Of a stretch of DNA of 64,000 nucleotides, positions 21,588-35,900 are shown piece by piece. A program made the position numbers and the translations under genes. This stretch comes from Brachionus manjavacas. Its lineage: Eukaryota; Rotifera; Eurotatoria; Ploima; Brachionidae. Under the pieces are notes generated by a model. It did no database searches and was not told the DNA's origin. It saw nothing but the letters and a program-made list of their open reading frames with translations. The DNA is taken from positions 6,634,001-6,698,000 of the forward strand of contig JAHQIY010000006.1 of NCBI GenBank assembly GCA_019054805.1, in the 5' to 3' direction. Each line of letters opens with the position of its first letter. The stretch's first letter is position 1.

Positions 21588-24500
21588 CTGCAGTGACTTG
21601 AAAACTAAGTGACTGGTAATCACTTGCAAGTTTCCCATGTGCATAACTTTTCGAATCTTTGACCTTTTTTTGATCTGTAAAAGCCAAAGGCAAGAAAATT
21701 TCAAGATCTATCTAGTGGTATCTTCGGTTTTCCATAATTCGAAAAATTCATTGCAAAAAACCTATCTGAAAAACGTCAAAAAATGGGTTTTTTGCTCTTT
21801 TTCGAAAGCGCCTAAAATCTTGTCCCTTTAGCTTTTTTGACTCCTGTAAATTGTATCATGTAGAACTTTTTGCGCTCTTGAATTTGAGCTATTAATCATT
21901 ATCGTAGCTAAAAAATTGACCATTCTGCAGTGACTTGAAAACTAAGTGACTGGTAATCACTTGCAAGTTTCCCATGTGCATAACTTTTCGAATCTTTGAC
22001 CTTTTTTTGATCTGTAAAAGCCAAAGGCAAGAAAATTTCAAGATCTATCTAGTGGTATCTTCGGTTTTCCATAATTCGAAAAATTCATTGCAAAAAACCT
22101 ATCTGAAAAACGTCAAAAAATGGGTTTTTGCTCTTTTTCGAAAGCGCCTAAAATCTTGTCCCTTTAGCTTTTTTGACTCCTGTAAATTGTATCATGTAGA
22201 ACTTTTTGCGCTCTTGAATTTGAGCTATTAATCATTATCGTAGCTAAAAAATTGACCATTCTGCAGTGACTTGAAAACTAAGTGACTGGTAATCACTTGC
22301 AAGTTTCCCATGTGCATAACTTTTCGAATCTTTGACCTTTTTTTGATCTGTAAAAGCCAAAGGCAAGAAAATTTCAAGATCTATCTAGTGGTATCTTCGG
22401 TTTTCCATAATTCGAAAAATTCATTGCAAAAAACCTATCTGAAAAACGTCAAAAAATGGGTTTTTTGCTCTTTTTCGAAAACGCCTAAAATCTTGTCCTT
22501 TTAACTTTTTTGACTCCTGTAAATTGTATCATGTAGAACTTTTTGCGCTCTTGAATTTGAGCTATTAATCATTATCGTAGCTAAAAAATTGACCATTCTG
22601 CAGTGACTTGAAAACTAAGTGACTGGTAATCACTTGCAAGTTTCCCATGTGCATAACTTTTCGAATCTTTGATCTTTTTTTGATCTGTAAAAGCCAAAGG
22701 CAAGAAAATTTCAAGATCTATCTAGTGGTATCTTCGGTTTTCCATAATTCGAAAAATTCATTGCAAAAAACCTATCTGAAAAACGTCAAAAAATGGGTTT
22801 TTTGCTCTTTTTCGAAGTCGCCTAAAATCTTGTCCTTTTAACTTTTTTGACTCCTGTAAATTGTATCATGTAGAACTTTTTGCGCTCTTGAATTTGAGCT
22901 ATTAATCATTATCGTAGCTAAAAAATTGACCATTCTGCAGTGACTTGAAAACTAAGTGACTGGTAATCACTTGCAAGTTTCCCATGTGCATAACTTTTCG
23001 AATCTTTGACCTTTTTTTGATCTGTAAAAGCCAAAGGCAAGAAAATTTCAAGATCTATCTAGTGGTATCTTCGGTTTTCCATAATTCGAAAAATTCATTG
23101 CAAAAAACCTATCTGAAAAACGTCAAAAAATGGATTTTTTGCTCTTTTTCGAAGTCGCCTAAAATCTTGTCCTTTTAACTTTTTTGACTCCTGTAAATTG
23201 TATCATGTAGAACTTTTTGCGCTCTTGAATTTGAGCTATTAATCATTATCGTAGCTAAAAAATTGACCATTCTGCAGTGACTTGAAAACTAAGTGACTGG
23301 TAATCACTTGCAAGTTTCCCATGTGCATAACTTTTCGAATCTTTGATCTTTTTTTGATCTGTAAAAGCCAAAGGCAAGAAAATTTCAAGATCTATCTAGT
23401 GGTATCTTCGGTTTTCCATAATTCGAAAAATTCATTGCAAAAAACCTATCTGAAAAACGTCAAAAAATGGGTTTTTTGCTCTTTTTCGAAGTCGCCTAAA
23501 ATCTTGTCCTTTTAACTTTTTTGACTCCTGTAAATTGTATCATGTAGAACTTTTTGCGCTCTTGAATTTGAGCTATTAATCATTATCGTAGCTAAAAAAT
23601 TGACCATTCTGCAGTGACTTGAAAACTAAGTGACTGGTAATCACTTGCAAGTTTCCCATGTGCATAACTTTTCGAATCTTTGACCTTTTTTTATCTGTAA
23701 AAGCCAAAGGCAAGAAAATTTCAAGATCTATCTAGTGGTATCTTCGGTTTTCCATAATTCGAAAAATTCATTGCAAAAAACCTATCTGAAAAACGTCAAA
23801 AAATGGATTTTTTGCTCTTTTTCGAAGTCGCCTAAAATCTTGTCCTTTTAACTTTTTTGACTCCTGTAAATTGTATCATGTAGAACTTTTTGCGCTCTTG
23901 AATTTGAGCTATTAATCATTATCGTAGCTAAAAAATTGACCATTCTGCAGTGACTTGAAAACTAAGTGACTGGTAATCACTTGCAAGTTTCCCATGTGCA
24001 TAACTTTTCGAATCTTTGATCTTTTTTTGATCTGTAAAAGCCAAAGGCAAGAAAATTTCAAGATCTATCTAGTGGTATCTTCGGTTTTCCATAATTCGAA
24101 AAATTCATTGCAAAAAACCTATCTGAAAAACGTCAAAAAATGGATTTTTTGCTCTTTTTCGAAGTCGCCTAAAATCTTGTCCTTTTAACTTTTTTGACTC
24201 CTGTAAATTGTATCATGTAGAACTTTTTGCGCTCTTGAATTTGAGCTATTAATCATTATCGTAGCTAAAAAATTGACCATTCTGCAGTGACTTGAAAACT
24301 AAGTGACTGGTAATCACTTGCAAGTTTCCCATGTGCATAACTTTTCGAATCTTTGACCTTTTTTTGATCTGTAAAAGCCAAAGGCAAGAAAATTTCAAGA
24401 TCTATCTAGTTGTATCTTCGGTTTTCCATAATTCGAAAAATTCATTGCAAAAACCTATCTGAAAAACGTCAAAAAATGGGTTTTTGCTCTTTTTCGAAAG

Positions 24501-26999
24501 CGCCTAAAATCTTGTCCCTTTAGCTTTTTTGACTCCTGTAAATTGTATCATGTAGAACTTTTTGCGCTCTTGAATTTGAGCTATTAATCATTATCGTAGC
24601 TAAAAAATTGACCATTCTGCAGTGACTTGAAAACTAAGTGACTGGTAATCACTTGCAAGTTTCCCATGTGCATAACTTTTCGAATCTTTGATTTTTTTTT
24701 GATCTGTAAAAGCCAAAGGCAAGAAAATTTCAAGATCTATCTAGTGGTATCTTCGGTTTTCCATAATTCGAAAAATTCATTGCAAAAAACCTATCTGAAA
24801 AACGTCAAAAAATGGATTTTTTGCTCTTTTTCGAAGTCGCCTAAAATCTTGTCCTTTTAACTTTTTTGACTCCTGTAAATTGTATCATGTAGAACTTTTT
24901 GCGCTCTTGAATTTGAGCTATTAATCATTATCGTAGCTAAAAAATTGACCATTCTGCAGTGACTTGAAAACTAAGTGACTGGTAATCACTTGCAAGTTTC
25001 CCATGTGCATAACTTTTCGAATCTTTGACCTTTTTTTGATCTGTAAAAGCCAAAGGCAAGAAAATTTCAAGATCTATCTAGTGGTATCTTCGGTTTTCCA
25101 TAATTCGAAAAATTCATTGCAAAAAACCTATCTGAAAAACGTCAAAAAATGGGTTTTTTGCTCTTTTTCGAAGTCGCCTAAAATCTTGTCCTTTTAACTT
25201 TTTTGACTCCTGTAAATTGTATCATGTAGAACTTTTTGCGCTCTTGAATTTGAGCTATTAATCATTATCGTAGCTAAAAAATTGACCATTCTGCAGTGAC
25301 TTGAAAACTAAGTGACTGGTAATCACTTGCAAGTTTCCCATGTGCATAACTTTTCGAATCTTTGAACTTTTTTTGATCTGTAAAAGCCAAAGGCAAGAAA
25401 ATTTCAAGATCTATCTAGTGGTATCTTCGGTTTTCCATAATTCGAAAAATTCATTGCAAAAAACCTATCTGAAAAACGTCAAAAAATGGGTTTTTTGCTC
25501 TTTTTCGAACTCGCCTAAAATCTTGTCCTTTTAACTTTTTTGACTCCTGTAAATTGTATCATGTAGAACTTTTTGGCGCTCTTGAATTTGAGCCATTAAT
25601 CATTATCGTAGCTAAAAAATTGACCATTCTGCAGTGACTTGAAAACTAAGTGACTGGTAATCACTTGCAAGTTTCCCATGTGCATAACTTTTCGAATCTT
25701 TGACCTTTTTTTGATCTGTAAAAGCCAAAGGCAAGAAAATTTCAAGATCTATCTAGTGGTATCTTCGGTTTTCCATAATTCGAAAAATTCATTGCAAAAA
25801 ACCTATCTGAAAAACGTCAAAAAATGGGTTTTTGGCTCTTTTTCGAAGTCGCCTAAAATCTTGTCCTTTTAACTTTTTTGACTCCTGTAAATTGTATCAT
25901 GTAGAACTTTTTGCGCTCTTGAATTTGAGCTATTAATCATTATCGTAGCTAAAAAATTGACCATTCTGCAGTGACTTGAAAACTAAGTGACTGGTAATCA
26001 CTTGCAAGTTTCCCATGTGCATAACTTTTCGAATCTTTGACCTTTTTTTGATCTGTAAAAGCCAAAGGCAAGAAAATTTCAAGATCTATCTAGTGGTATC
26101 TTCGGTTTTCCATAATTCGAAAAATTCATTGCAAAAAACCTATCTGAAAAACGTCAAAAAATGGGTTTTTTGCTCTTTTTCGAAGTCGCCTAAAATCTTG
26201 TCCTTTTAACTTTTTTGAAACCTTTAAATTGTATCATGTAGAACTTTTTGGCGCTCTTGAATTTGAGCTATTAATCATTATCGTAGCTAAAAAATTGACC
26301 ATTCTGCAGTGACTTGAAAACTAAGTGACTGGTAATCGCTTGCAAGTTTCCCATGTGCATAACTTTTCGAATCTTTGACCTTTTTTGATCTGTAAAAGCC
26401 AAAGGCAAGAAAATTTCAAGATCTATCTAGTGGTATCTTCGGTTTTCCATAATTCGAAAAATTCATTGCAAAAAACCTATCTGAAAAACGTCAAAAAATG
26501 GGTTTTTTGCTCTTTTTCGAAGTCGCCTAAAATCTTGTCCTTTTAACTTTTTTGACTCCTGTAAATTGTATCATGTAGAACTTTTTGCGCTCTTGAATTT
26601 GAGCTATTAATCATTATCGTAGCTAAAAAATTGACCATTCTGCAGTGACTTGAAAACTAAGTGACTGGTAATCACTTGCAAGTTTCCCATGTGCATAACT
26701 TTTCGAATCTTTGACCTTTTTTGATCTGTAAAAGCCAAAGGCAAGAAAATTTCAAGATCTATCTAGTGGTATCTTCGGTTTTCCATAATTCGAAAAATTC
26801 ATTGCAAAAAACCTATCTGAAAAACGTCAAAAAATGGGTTTTTTGCTCTTTTTCGAAGTCGCCTAAAATCTTGTCCTTTTAACTTTTTTGACTCCTGTAA
26901 ATTGTATCATGTAGAACTTTTTGCGCTCTTGAATTTGAGCTATTAATCATTATCGTAGCTAAAAAATTGACCATTCTGCAGTGACTTGAAAACTAAGTG

Positions 27000-29900
27000 A
27001 CTGGTAATCACTTGCAAGTTTCCCATGTGCATAACTTTTCGAATCTTTGACCTTTTTTGATCTGTAAAAGCCAAAGGCAAGAAAATTTCAAGATCTATCT
27101 AGTGGTATCTTCGGTTTTCCATAATTCGAAAAATTCATTGCAAAAAACCTATCTGAAAAACGTCAAAAAATGGGTTTTTGCTCTTTTTCGAAGTCGCCTA
27201 AAATCTTGTCCTTTTAACTTTTTTGACTCCTGTAAATTGTATCATGTAGAACTTTTTGCGCTCTTGAATTTGAGCTATTAATCATTATCGTAGCTAAAAA
27301 ATTGACCATTCTGCAGTGACTTGAAAACTAAGTGACTGGTAATCACTTGCAAGTTTCCCATGTGCATAACTTTTCGAATCTTTGACCCTTTTTTGATCTG
27401 TAAAAGCCAAAGGCAAGAAAATTTCAAGATCTATCTAGTGGTATCTTCGGTTTTCCATAATTCGAAAAATTCATTGCAAAAAACCTATCTGAAAAACGTC
27501 AAAAAATGGGTTTTTTGCTCTTTTTCGAAGTCGCCTAAAATCTTGTCCTTTTAACTTTTTTGACTCCTGTAAATTGTATCATGTAGAACTTTTTGCGCTC
27601 TTGAATTTGAGCTATTAATCATTATCGTAGCTAAAAAATTGACCATTCTGCAGTGACTTGAAAACTAAGTGACTGGTAATCACTTGCAAGTTTCCCATGT
27701 GCATAACTTTTCGAATCTTTGACCTTTTTTTGATCTGTAAAAGCCAAAGGCAAGAAAATTTCAAGATCTATCTAGTGGTATCTTCGGTTTTCCATAATTC
27801 GAAAAATTCATTGCAAAAAACCTATCTGAAAAACGTCAAAAAATGGGTTTTTTGCTCTTTTTCGAAGTCGCCTAAAATCTTGTCCTTTTAACTTTTTTGA
27901 CTCCTGTAAATTGTATCATGTAGAACTTTTTGCGCTCTTGAATTTGAGCTATTAATCATTATCGTAGCTAAAAAATTGACCATTCTGCAGTGACTTGAAA
28001 ACTAAGTGACTGGTTATCGCTTGCAAGTTTCCCATGTGCATAACTTTTCGAATCTTTGACCTTTTTTTGATCTGTAAAAGCCAAAGGCAAGAAAATTTCA
28101 AGATCTATCTAGTGGTATCTTCGGTTTTCCATAATTCGAAAAATTCATTGCAAAAAACCTATCTGAAAAACGTCAAAAAATGGGTTTTTTGCTCTTTTTC
28201 GAAGTCGCCTAAAATCTTGTCCTTTTAACTTTTTTGACTCCTGTAAATTGTATCATGTAGAACTTTTTGCGCTCTTGAATTTGAGCTATTAATCATTATC
28301 GTAGCTAAAAAATTGACCATTCTGCAGTGACTTGAAAACTAAGTGACTGGTAATCACTTGCAAGTTTCCCATGTGCATAACTTTTCGAATCTTTGACCTT
28401 TTTTTGATCTGTAAAAGCCAAAGGCAAGAAAATTTCAAGATCTATCTAGTGGTATCTTCGGTTTTCCATAATTCGAAAAATTCATTGCAAAAAACCTATC
28501 TGAAAAACGTCAAAAAATGGGTTTTTTGCTCTTTTTCGAAGTCGCCTAAAATCTTGTCCTTTTAACTTTTTGACTCCTGTAAATTGTATCATGTAGAACT
28601 TTTTGCGCTCTTGAATTTGAGCTATTAATCATTATCGTAGCTAAAAAATTGACCATTCTGCAGTGACTTGAAAACTAAGTGACTGGTAATCACTTGCAAG
28701 TTTCCCATGTGCATAACTTTTCGAATCTTTGACCTTTTTTGATCTGTAAAAGCCAAAGGCAAGAAAATTTCAAGATCTATCTAGTGGTATCTTCGGTTTT
28801 CCATAATTCGAAAAATTCATTGCAAAAAACCTATCTGAAAAACGTCAAAAAATGGGTTTTTTGCTCTTTTTCGAAGTCGCCTAAAATCTTGTCCTTTTAA
28901 CTTTTTTGACTCCTGTAAATTGTATCATGTAGAACTTTTTGCGCTCTTGAATTTGAGCTATTAATCATTATCGTAGCTAAAAAATTGACCATTCTGCAGT
29001 GACTTGAAAACTAAGTGACTGGTAATCACTTGCAAGTTTCCCATGTGCATAACTTTTCGAATCTTTGACCTTTTTTTGATCTGTAAAAGCCAAAGGCAAG
29101 AAAATTTCAAGATCTATCTAGTGGTATCTTCGGTTTTCCATAATTCGAAAAATTCATTGCAAAAAACCTATCTGAAAAACGTCAAAAAATGGGTTTTTTG
29201 CTCTTTTTCGAAGTCGCCTAAAATCTTGTCCTTTTAACTTTTTTGACTCCTGTAAATTGTATCATGTAGAACTTTTTGCGCTCTTGAATTTGAGCTATTA
29301 ATCATTATCGTAGCTAAAAAATTGACCATTCTGCAGTGACTTGAAAACTAAGTGACTGGTAATCACTTGCAAGTTTCCCATGTGCATAACTTTTCGAATC
29401 TTTGACCTTTTTTGATCTGTAAAAGCCAAAGGCAAGAAAATTTCAAGATCTATCTAGTGGTATCTTCGGTTTTCCATAATTCGAAAAATTCATTGCAAAA
29501 AACCTATCTGAAAAACGTCAAAAAATGGGTTTTTTGCTCTTTTTCGAAGTCGCCTAAAATCTTGTCCTTTTAACTTTTTTGACTCCTGTAAATTGTATCA
29601 TGTAGAACTTTTTGCGCTCTTGAATTTGAGCTATTAATCATTATCGTAGCTAAAAAATTGACCATTCTGCAGTGACTTGAAAACTAAGTGACTGGTAATC
29701 ACTTGCAAGTTTCCCATGTGCATAACTTTTCGAATCTTTGACCTTTTTTTGATCTGTAAAAGCCAAAGGCAAGAAAATTTCAAGATCTATCTAGTGGTAT
29801 CTTCGGTTTTCCATAATTCGAAAAATTCATTGCAAAAAACCTATCTGAAAAACGTCAAAAAATGGGTTTTTTGCTCTTTTTCGAAGTCGCCTAAAATCTT

Positions 29901-32900
29901 GTCCTTTTAACTTTTTTGACTCCTGTAAATTGTATCATGTAGAACTTTTTGCGCTCTTGAATTTGAGCTATTAATCATTATCGTAGCTAAAAAATTGACC
30001 ATTCTGCAGTGACTTGAAAACTAAGTGACTGGTAATCACTTGCAAGTTTCCCATGTGCATAACTTTTCGAATCTTTGACCTTTTTTGATCTGTAAAAGCC
30101 AAAGGCAAGAAAATTTCAAGATCTATCTAGTGGTATCTTCGGTTTTCCATAATTCGAAAAATTCATTGCAAAAAACCTATCTGAAAAACGTCAAAAAATG
30201 GGTTTTTTGCTCTTTTTCGAAGTCGCCTAAAATCTTGTCCTTTTAACTTTTTTGACTCCTGTAAATTGTATCATGTAGAACTTTTTGCGCTCTTGAATTT
30301 GAGCTATTAATCATTATCGTAGCTAAAAAATTGACCATTCTGCAGTGACTTGAAAACTAAGTGACTGGTAATCACTTGCAAGTTTCCCATGTGCATAACT
30401 TTTCGAATCTTTGACCTTTTTTTGATCTGTAAAAGCCAAAGGCAAGAAAATTTCAAGATCTATCTAGTGGTATCTTCGGTTTTCCATAATTCGAAAAATT
30501 CATTGCAAAAAACCTATCTGAAAAACGTCAAAAAATGGGTTTTTTGCTCTTTTTCGAAGTCGCCTAAAATCTTGTCCTTTTAACTTTTTTGACTCCTGTA
30601 AATTGTATCATGTAGAACTTTTTGCGCTCTTGAATTTGAGCTATTAATCATTATCGTAGCTAAAAAATTGACCATTCTGCAGTGACTTGAAAACTAAGTG
30701 ACTGGTAATCACTTGCAAGTTTCCCATGTGCATAACTTTTCGAATCTTTGACCTTTTTTTGATCTGTAAAAGCCAAAGGCAAGAAAATTTCAAGATCTAT
30801 CTAGTGGTATCTTCGGTTTTCCATAATTCGAAAAATTCATTGCAAAAAACCTATCTGAAAAACGTCAAAAAATGGGTTTTTTGCTCTTTTTCGAAGTCGC
30901 CTAAAATCTTGTCCTTTTAACTTTTTTGACTCCTGTAAATTGTATCATGTAGAACTTTTTGCGCTCTTGAATTTGAGCTATTAATCATTATCGTAGCTAA
31001 AAAATTGACCATTCTGCAGTGACTTGAAAACTAAGTGACTGGTAATCACTTGCAAGTTTCCCATGTGCATAACTTTTCGAATCTTTGACCTTTTTTTGAT
31101 CTGTAAAAGCCAAAGGCAAGAAAATTTCAAGATCTATCTAGTGGTATCTTCGGTTTTCCATAATTCGAAAAATTCATTGCAAAAAACCTATCTGAAAAAC
31201 GTCAAAAAATGGGTTTTTTGCTCTTTTTCGAAGTCGCCTAAAATCTTGTCCTTTTAACTTTTTTGACTCCTGTAAATTGTATCATGTAGAACTTTTTGCG
31301 CTCTTGAATTTGAGCTATTAATCATTATCGTAGCTAAAAAATTGACCATTCTGCAGTGACTTGAAAACTAAGTGACTGGTAATCACTTGCAAGTTTCCCA
31401 TGTGCATAACTTTTCGAATCTTTGACCTTTTTTTGATCTGTAAAAGCCAAAGGCAAGAAAATTTCAAGATCTATCTAGTGGTATCTTCGGTTTTCCATAA
31501 TTCGAAAAATTCATTGCAAAAAACCTATCTGAAAAACGTCAAAAAATGGGTTTTTTGCTCTTTTTCGAAGTCGCCTAAAATCTTGTCCTTTTAACTTTTT
31601 TGACTCCTGTAAATTGTATCATGTAGAACTTTTTGCGCTCTTGAATTTGAGCTATTAATCATTATCGTAGCTAAAAAATTGACCATTCTGCAGTGACTTG
31701 AAAACTAAGTGACTGGTAATCACTTGCAAGTTTCCCATGTGCATAACTTTTCGAATCTTTGACCTTTTTTTGATCTGTAAAAGCCAAAGGCAAGAAAATT
31801 TCAAGATCTATCTAGTGGTATCTTCGGTTTTCCATAATTCGAAAAATTCATTGCAAAAACCTATCTGAAAAACGTCAAAAAATGGGTTTTTTGCTCTTTT
31901 TCGAAGTCGCCTAAAATCTTGTCCTTTTAACTTTTTTGACTCCTGTAAATTGTATCATGTAGAACTTTTTGCGCTCTTGAATTTGAGCTATTAATCATTA
32001 TCGTAGCTAAAAAATTGACCATTCTGCAGTGACTTGAAAACTAAGTGACTGGTAATCACTTGCAAGTTTCCCATGTGCATAACTTTTCGAATCTTTGACC
32101 TTTTTTGATCTGTAAAAGCCAAAGGCAAGAAAATTTCAAGATCTATCTAGTGGTATCTTCGGTTTTCCATAATTCGAAAAATTCATTGCAAAAAACCTAT
32201 CTGAAAAACGTCAAAAAATGGGTTTTTGCTCTTTTTCGAAGTCGCCTAAAATCTTGTCCTTTTAACTTTTTTGACTCCTGTAAATTGTATCATGTAGAAC
32301 TTTTTGCGCTCTTGAATTTGAGCTATTAATCATTATCGTAGCTAAAAAATTGACCATTCTGCAGTGACTTGAAAACTAAGTGACTGGTAATCACTTGCAA
32401 GTTTCCCATGTGCATAACTTTTCGAATCTTTGACCTTTTTTTGATCTGTAAAAGCCAAAGGCAAGAAAATTTCAAGATCTATCTAGTGGTATCTTCGGTT
32501 TTCCATAATTCGAAAAATTCATTGCAAAAAACCTATCTGAAAAACGTCAAAAAATGGGTTTTTTGCTCTTTTTCGAAGTCGCCTAAAATCTTGTCCTTTT
32601 AACTTTTTTGACTCCTGTAAATTGTATCATGTAGAACTTTTTGCGCTCTTGAATTTGAGCTATTAATCATTATCGTAGCTAAAAAATTGACCATTCTGCA
32701 GTGACTTGAAAACTAAGTGACTGGTAATCACTTGCAAGTTTCCCATGTGCATAACTTTTCGAATCTTTGACCTTTTTTGATCTGTAAAAGCCAAAGGCAA
32801 GAAAATTTCAAGATCTATCTAGTGGTATCTTCGGTTTTCCATAATTCGAAAAATTCATTGCAAAAAACCTATCTGAAAAACGTCAAAAAATGGGTTTTTT

Positions 32901-35900
32901 GCTCTTTTTCGAAGTCGCCTAAAATCTTGTCCTTTTAACTTTTTTGACTCCTGTAAATTGTATCATGTAGAACTTTTTGCGCTCTTGAATTTGAGCTATT
33001 AATCATTATCGTAGCTAAAAAATTGACCATTCTGCAGTGACTTGAAAACTAAGTGACTGGTAATCACTTGCAAGTTTCCCATGTGCATAACTTTTCGAAT
33101 CTTTGACCTTTTTTGATCTGTAAAAGCCAAAGGCAAGAAAATTTCAAGATCTATCTAGTGGTATCTTCGGTTTTCCATAATTCGAAAAATTCATTGCAAA
33201 AAACCTATCTGAAAAACGTCAAAAAATGGGTTTTTTGCTCTTTTTCGAAGTCGCCTAAAATCTTGTCCTTTTAACTTTTTGACTCCTGTAAATTGTATCA
33301 TGTAGAACTTTTTGCGCTCTTGAATTTGAGCTATTAATCATTATCGTAGCTAAAAAATTGACCATTCTGCAGTGACTTGAAAACTAAGTGACTGGTAATC
33401 ACTTGCAAGTTTCCCATGTGCATAACTTTTCGAATCTTTGACCTTTTTTTGATCTGTAAAAGCCAAAGGCAAGAAAATTTCAAGATCTATCTAGTGGTAT
33501 CTTCGGTTTTCCATAATTCGAAAAATTCATTGCAAAAAACCTATCTGAAAAACGTCAAAAAATGGGTTTTTTGCTCTTTTTCGAAGTCGCCTAAAATCTT
33601 GTCCTTTTAACTTTTTTGACTCCTGTAAATTGTATCATGTAGAACTTTTTGCGCTCTTGAATTTGAGCTATTAATCATTATCGTAGCTAAAAAATTGACC
33701 ATTCTGCAGTGACTTGAAAACTAAGTGACTGGTAATCACTTGCAAGTTTCCCATGTGCATAACTTTTCGAATCTTTGACCTTTTTTTGATCTGTAAAAGC
33801 CAAAGGCAAGAAAATTTCAAGATCTATCTAGTGGTATCTTCGGTTTTCCATAATTCGAAAAATTCATTGCAAAAAACCTATCTGAAAAACGTCAAAAAAT
33901 GGGTTTTTTGCTCTTTTTCGAAGTCGCCTAAAATCTTGTCCTTTTAACTTTTTTGACTCCTGTAAATTGTATCATGTAGAACTTTTTGCGCTCTTGAATT
34001 TGAGCTATTAATCATTATCGTAGCTAAAAAATTGACCATTCTGCAGTGACTTGAAAACTAAGTGACTGGTAATCACTTGCAAGTTTCCCATGTGCATAAC
34101 TTTTCGAATCTTTGACCTTTTTTTGATCTGTAAAAGCCAAAGGCAAGAAAATTTCAAGATCTATCTAGTGGTATCTTCGGTTTTCCATAATTCGAAAAAT
34201 TCATTGCAAAAAACCTATCTGAAAAACGTCAAAAAATGGGTTTTTTGCTCTTTTTCGAAGTCGCCTAAAATCTTGTCCTTTTAACTTTTTGACTCCTGTA
34301 AATTGTATCATGTAGAACTTTTTGCGCTCTTGAATTTGAGCTATTAATCATTATCGTAGCTAAAAAATTGACCATTCTGCAGTGACTTGAAAACTAAGTG
34401 ACTGGTAATCACTTGCAAGTTTCCCATGTGCATAACTTTTCGAATCTTTGACCTTTTTTTGATCTGTAAAAGCCAAAGGCAAGAAAATTTCAAGATCTAT
34501 CTAGTGGTATCTTCGGTTTTCCATAATTCGAAAAATTCATTGCAAAAAACCTATCTGAAAAACGTCAAAAAATGGGTTTTTGCTCTTTTTCGAAGTCGCC
34601 TAAAATCTTGTCCTTTTAACTTTTTTGACTCCTGTAAATTGTATCATGTAGAACTTTTTGCGCTCTTGAATTTGAGCTATTAATCATTATCGTAGCTAAA
34701 AAATTGACCATTCTGCAGTGACTTGAAAACTAAGTGACTGGTAATCACTTGCAAGTTTCCCATGTGCATAACTTTTCGAATCTTTGACCTTTTTTGATCT
34801 GTAAAAGCCAAAGGCAAGAAAATTTCAAGATCTATCTAGTGGTATCTTCGGTTTTCCATAATTCGAAAAATTCATTGCAAAAAACCTATCTGAAAAACGT
34901 CAAAAAATGGGTTTTTTGCTCTTTTTCGAAGTCGCCTAAAATCTTGTCCTTTTAACTTTTTTGACTCCTGTAAATTGTATCATGTAGAACTTTTTGCGCT
35001 CTTGAATTTGAGCTATTAATCATTATCGTAGCTAAAAAATTGACCATTCTGCAGTGACTTGAAAACTAAGTGACTGGTAATCACTTGCAAGTTTCCCATG
35101 TGCATAACTTTTCGAATCTTTGACCTTTTTTGATCTGTAAAAGCCAAAGGCAAGAAAATTTCAAGATCTATCTAGTGGTATCTTCGGTTTTCCATAATTC
35201 GAAAAATTCATTGCAAAAAACCTATCTGAAAAACGTCAAAAAATGGGTTTTTTGCTCTTTTTCGAAGTCGCCTAAAATCTTGTCCTTTTAACTTTTTTGA
35301 CTCCTGTAAATTGTATCATGTAGAACTTTTTGCGCTCTTGAATTTGAGCTATTAATCATTATCGTAGCTAAAAAATTGACCATTCTGCAGTGACTTGAAA
35401 ACTAAGTGACTGGTAATCACTTGCAAGTTTCCCATGTGCATAACTTTTCGAATCTTTGACCTTTTTTTGATCTGTAAAAGCCAAAGGCAAGAAAATTTCA
35501 AGATCTATCTAGTGGTATCTTCGGTTTTCCATAATTCGAAAAATTCATTGCAAAAAACCTATCTGAAAAACGTCAAAAAATGGGTTTTTGCTCTTTTTCG
35601 AAGTCGCCTAAAATCTTGTCCTTTTAACTTTTTTGACTCCTGTAAATTGTATCATGTAGAACTTTTTGCGCTCTTGAATTTGAGCTATTAATCATTATCG
35701 TAGCTAAAAAATTGACCATTCTGCAGTGACTTGAAAACTAAGTGACTGGTAATCACTTGCAAGTTTCCCATGTGCATAACTTTTCGAATCTTTGACCTTT
35801 TTTTGATCTGTAAAAGCCAAAGGCAAGAAAATTTCAAGATCTATCTAGTGGTATCTTCGGTTTTCCATAATTCGAAAAATTCATTGCAAAAAACCTATCT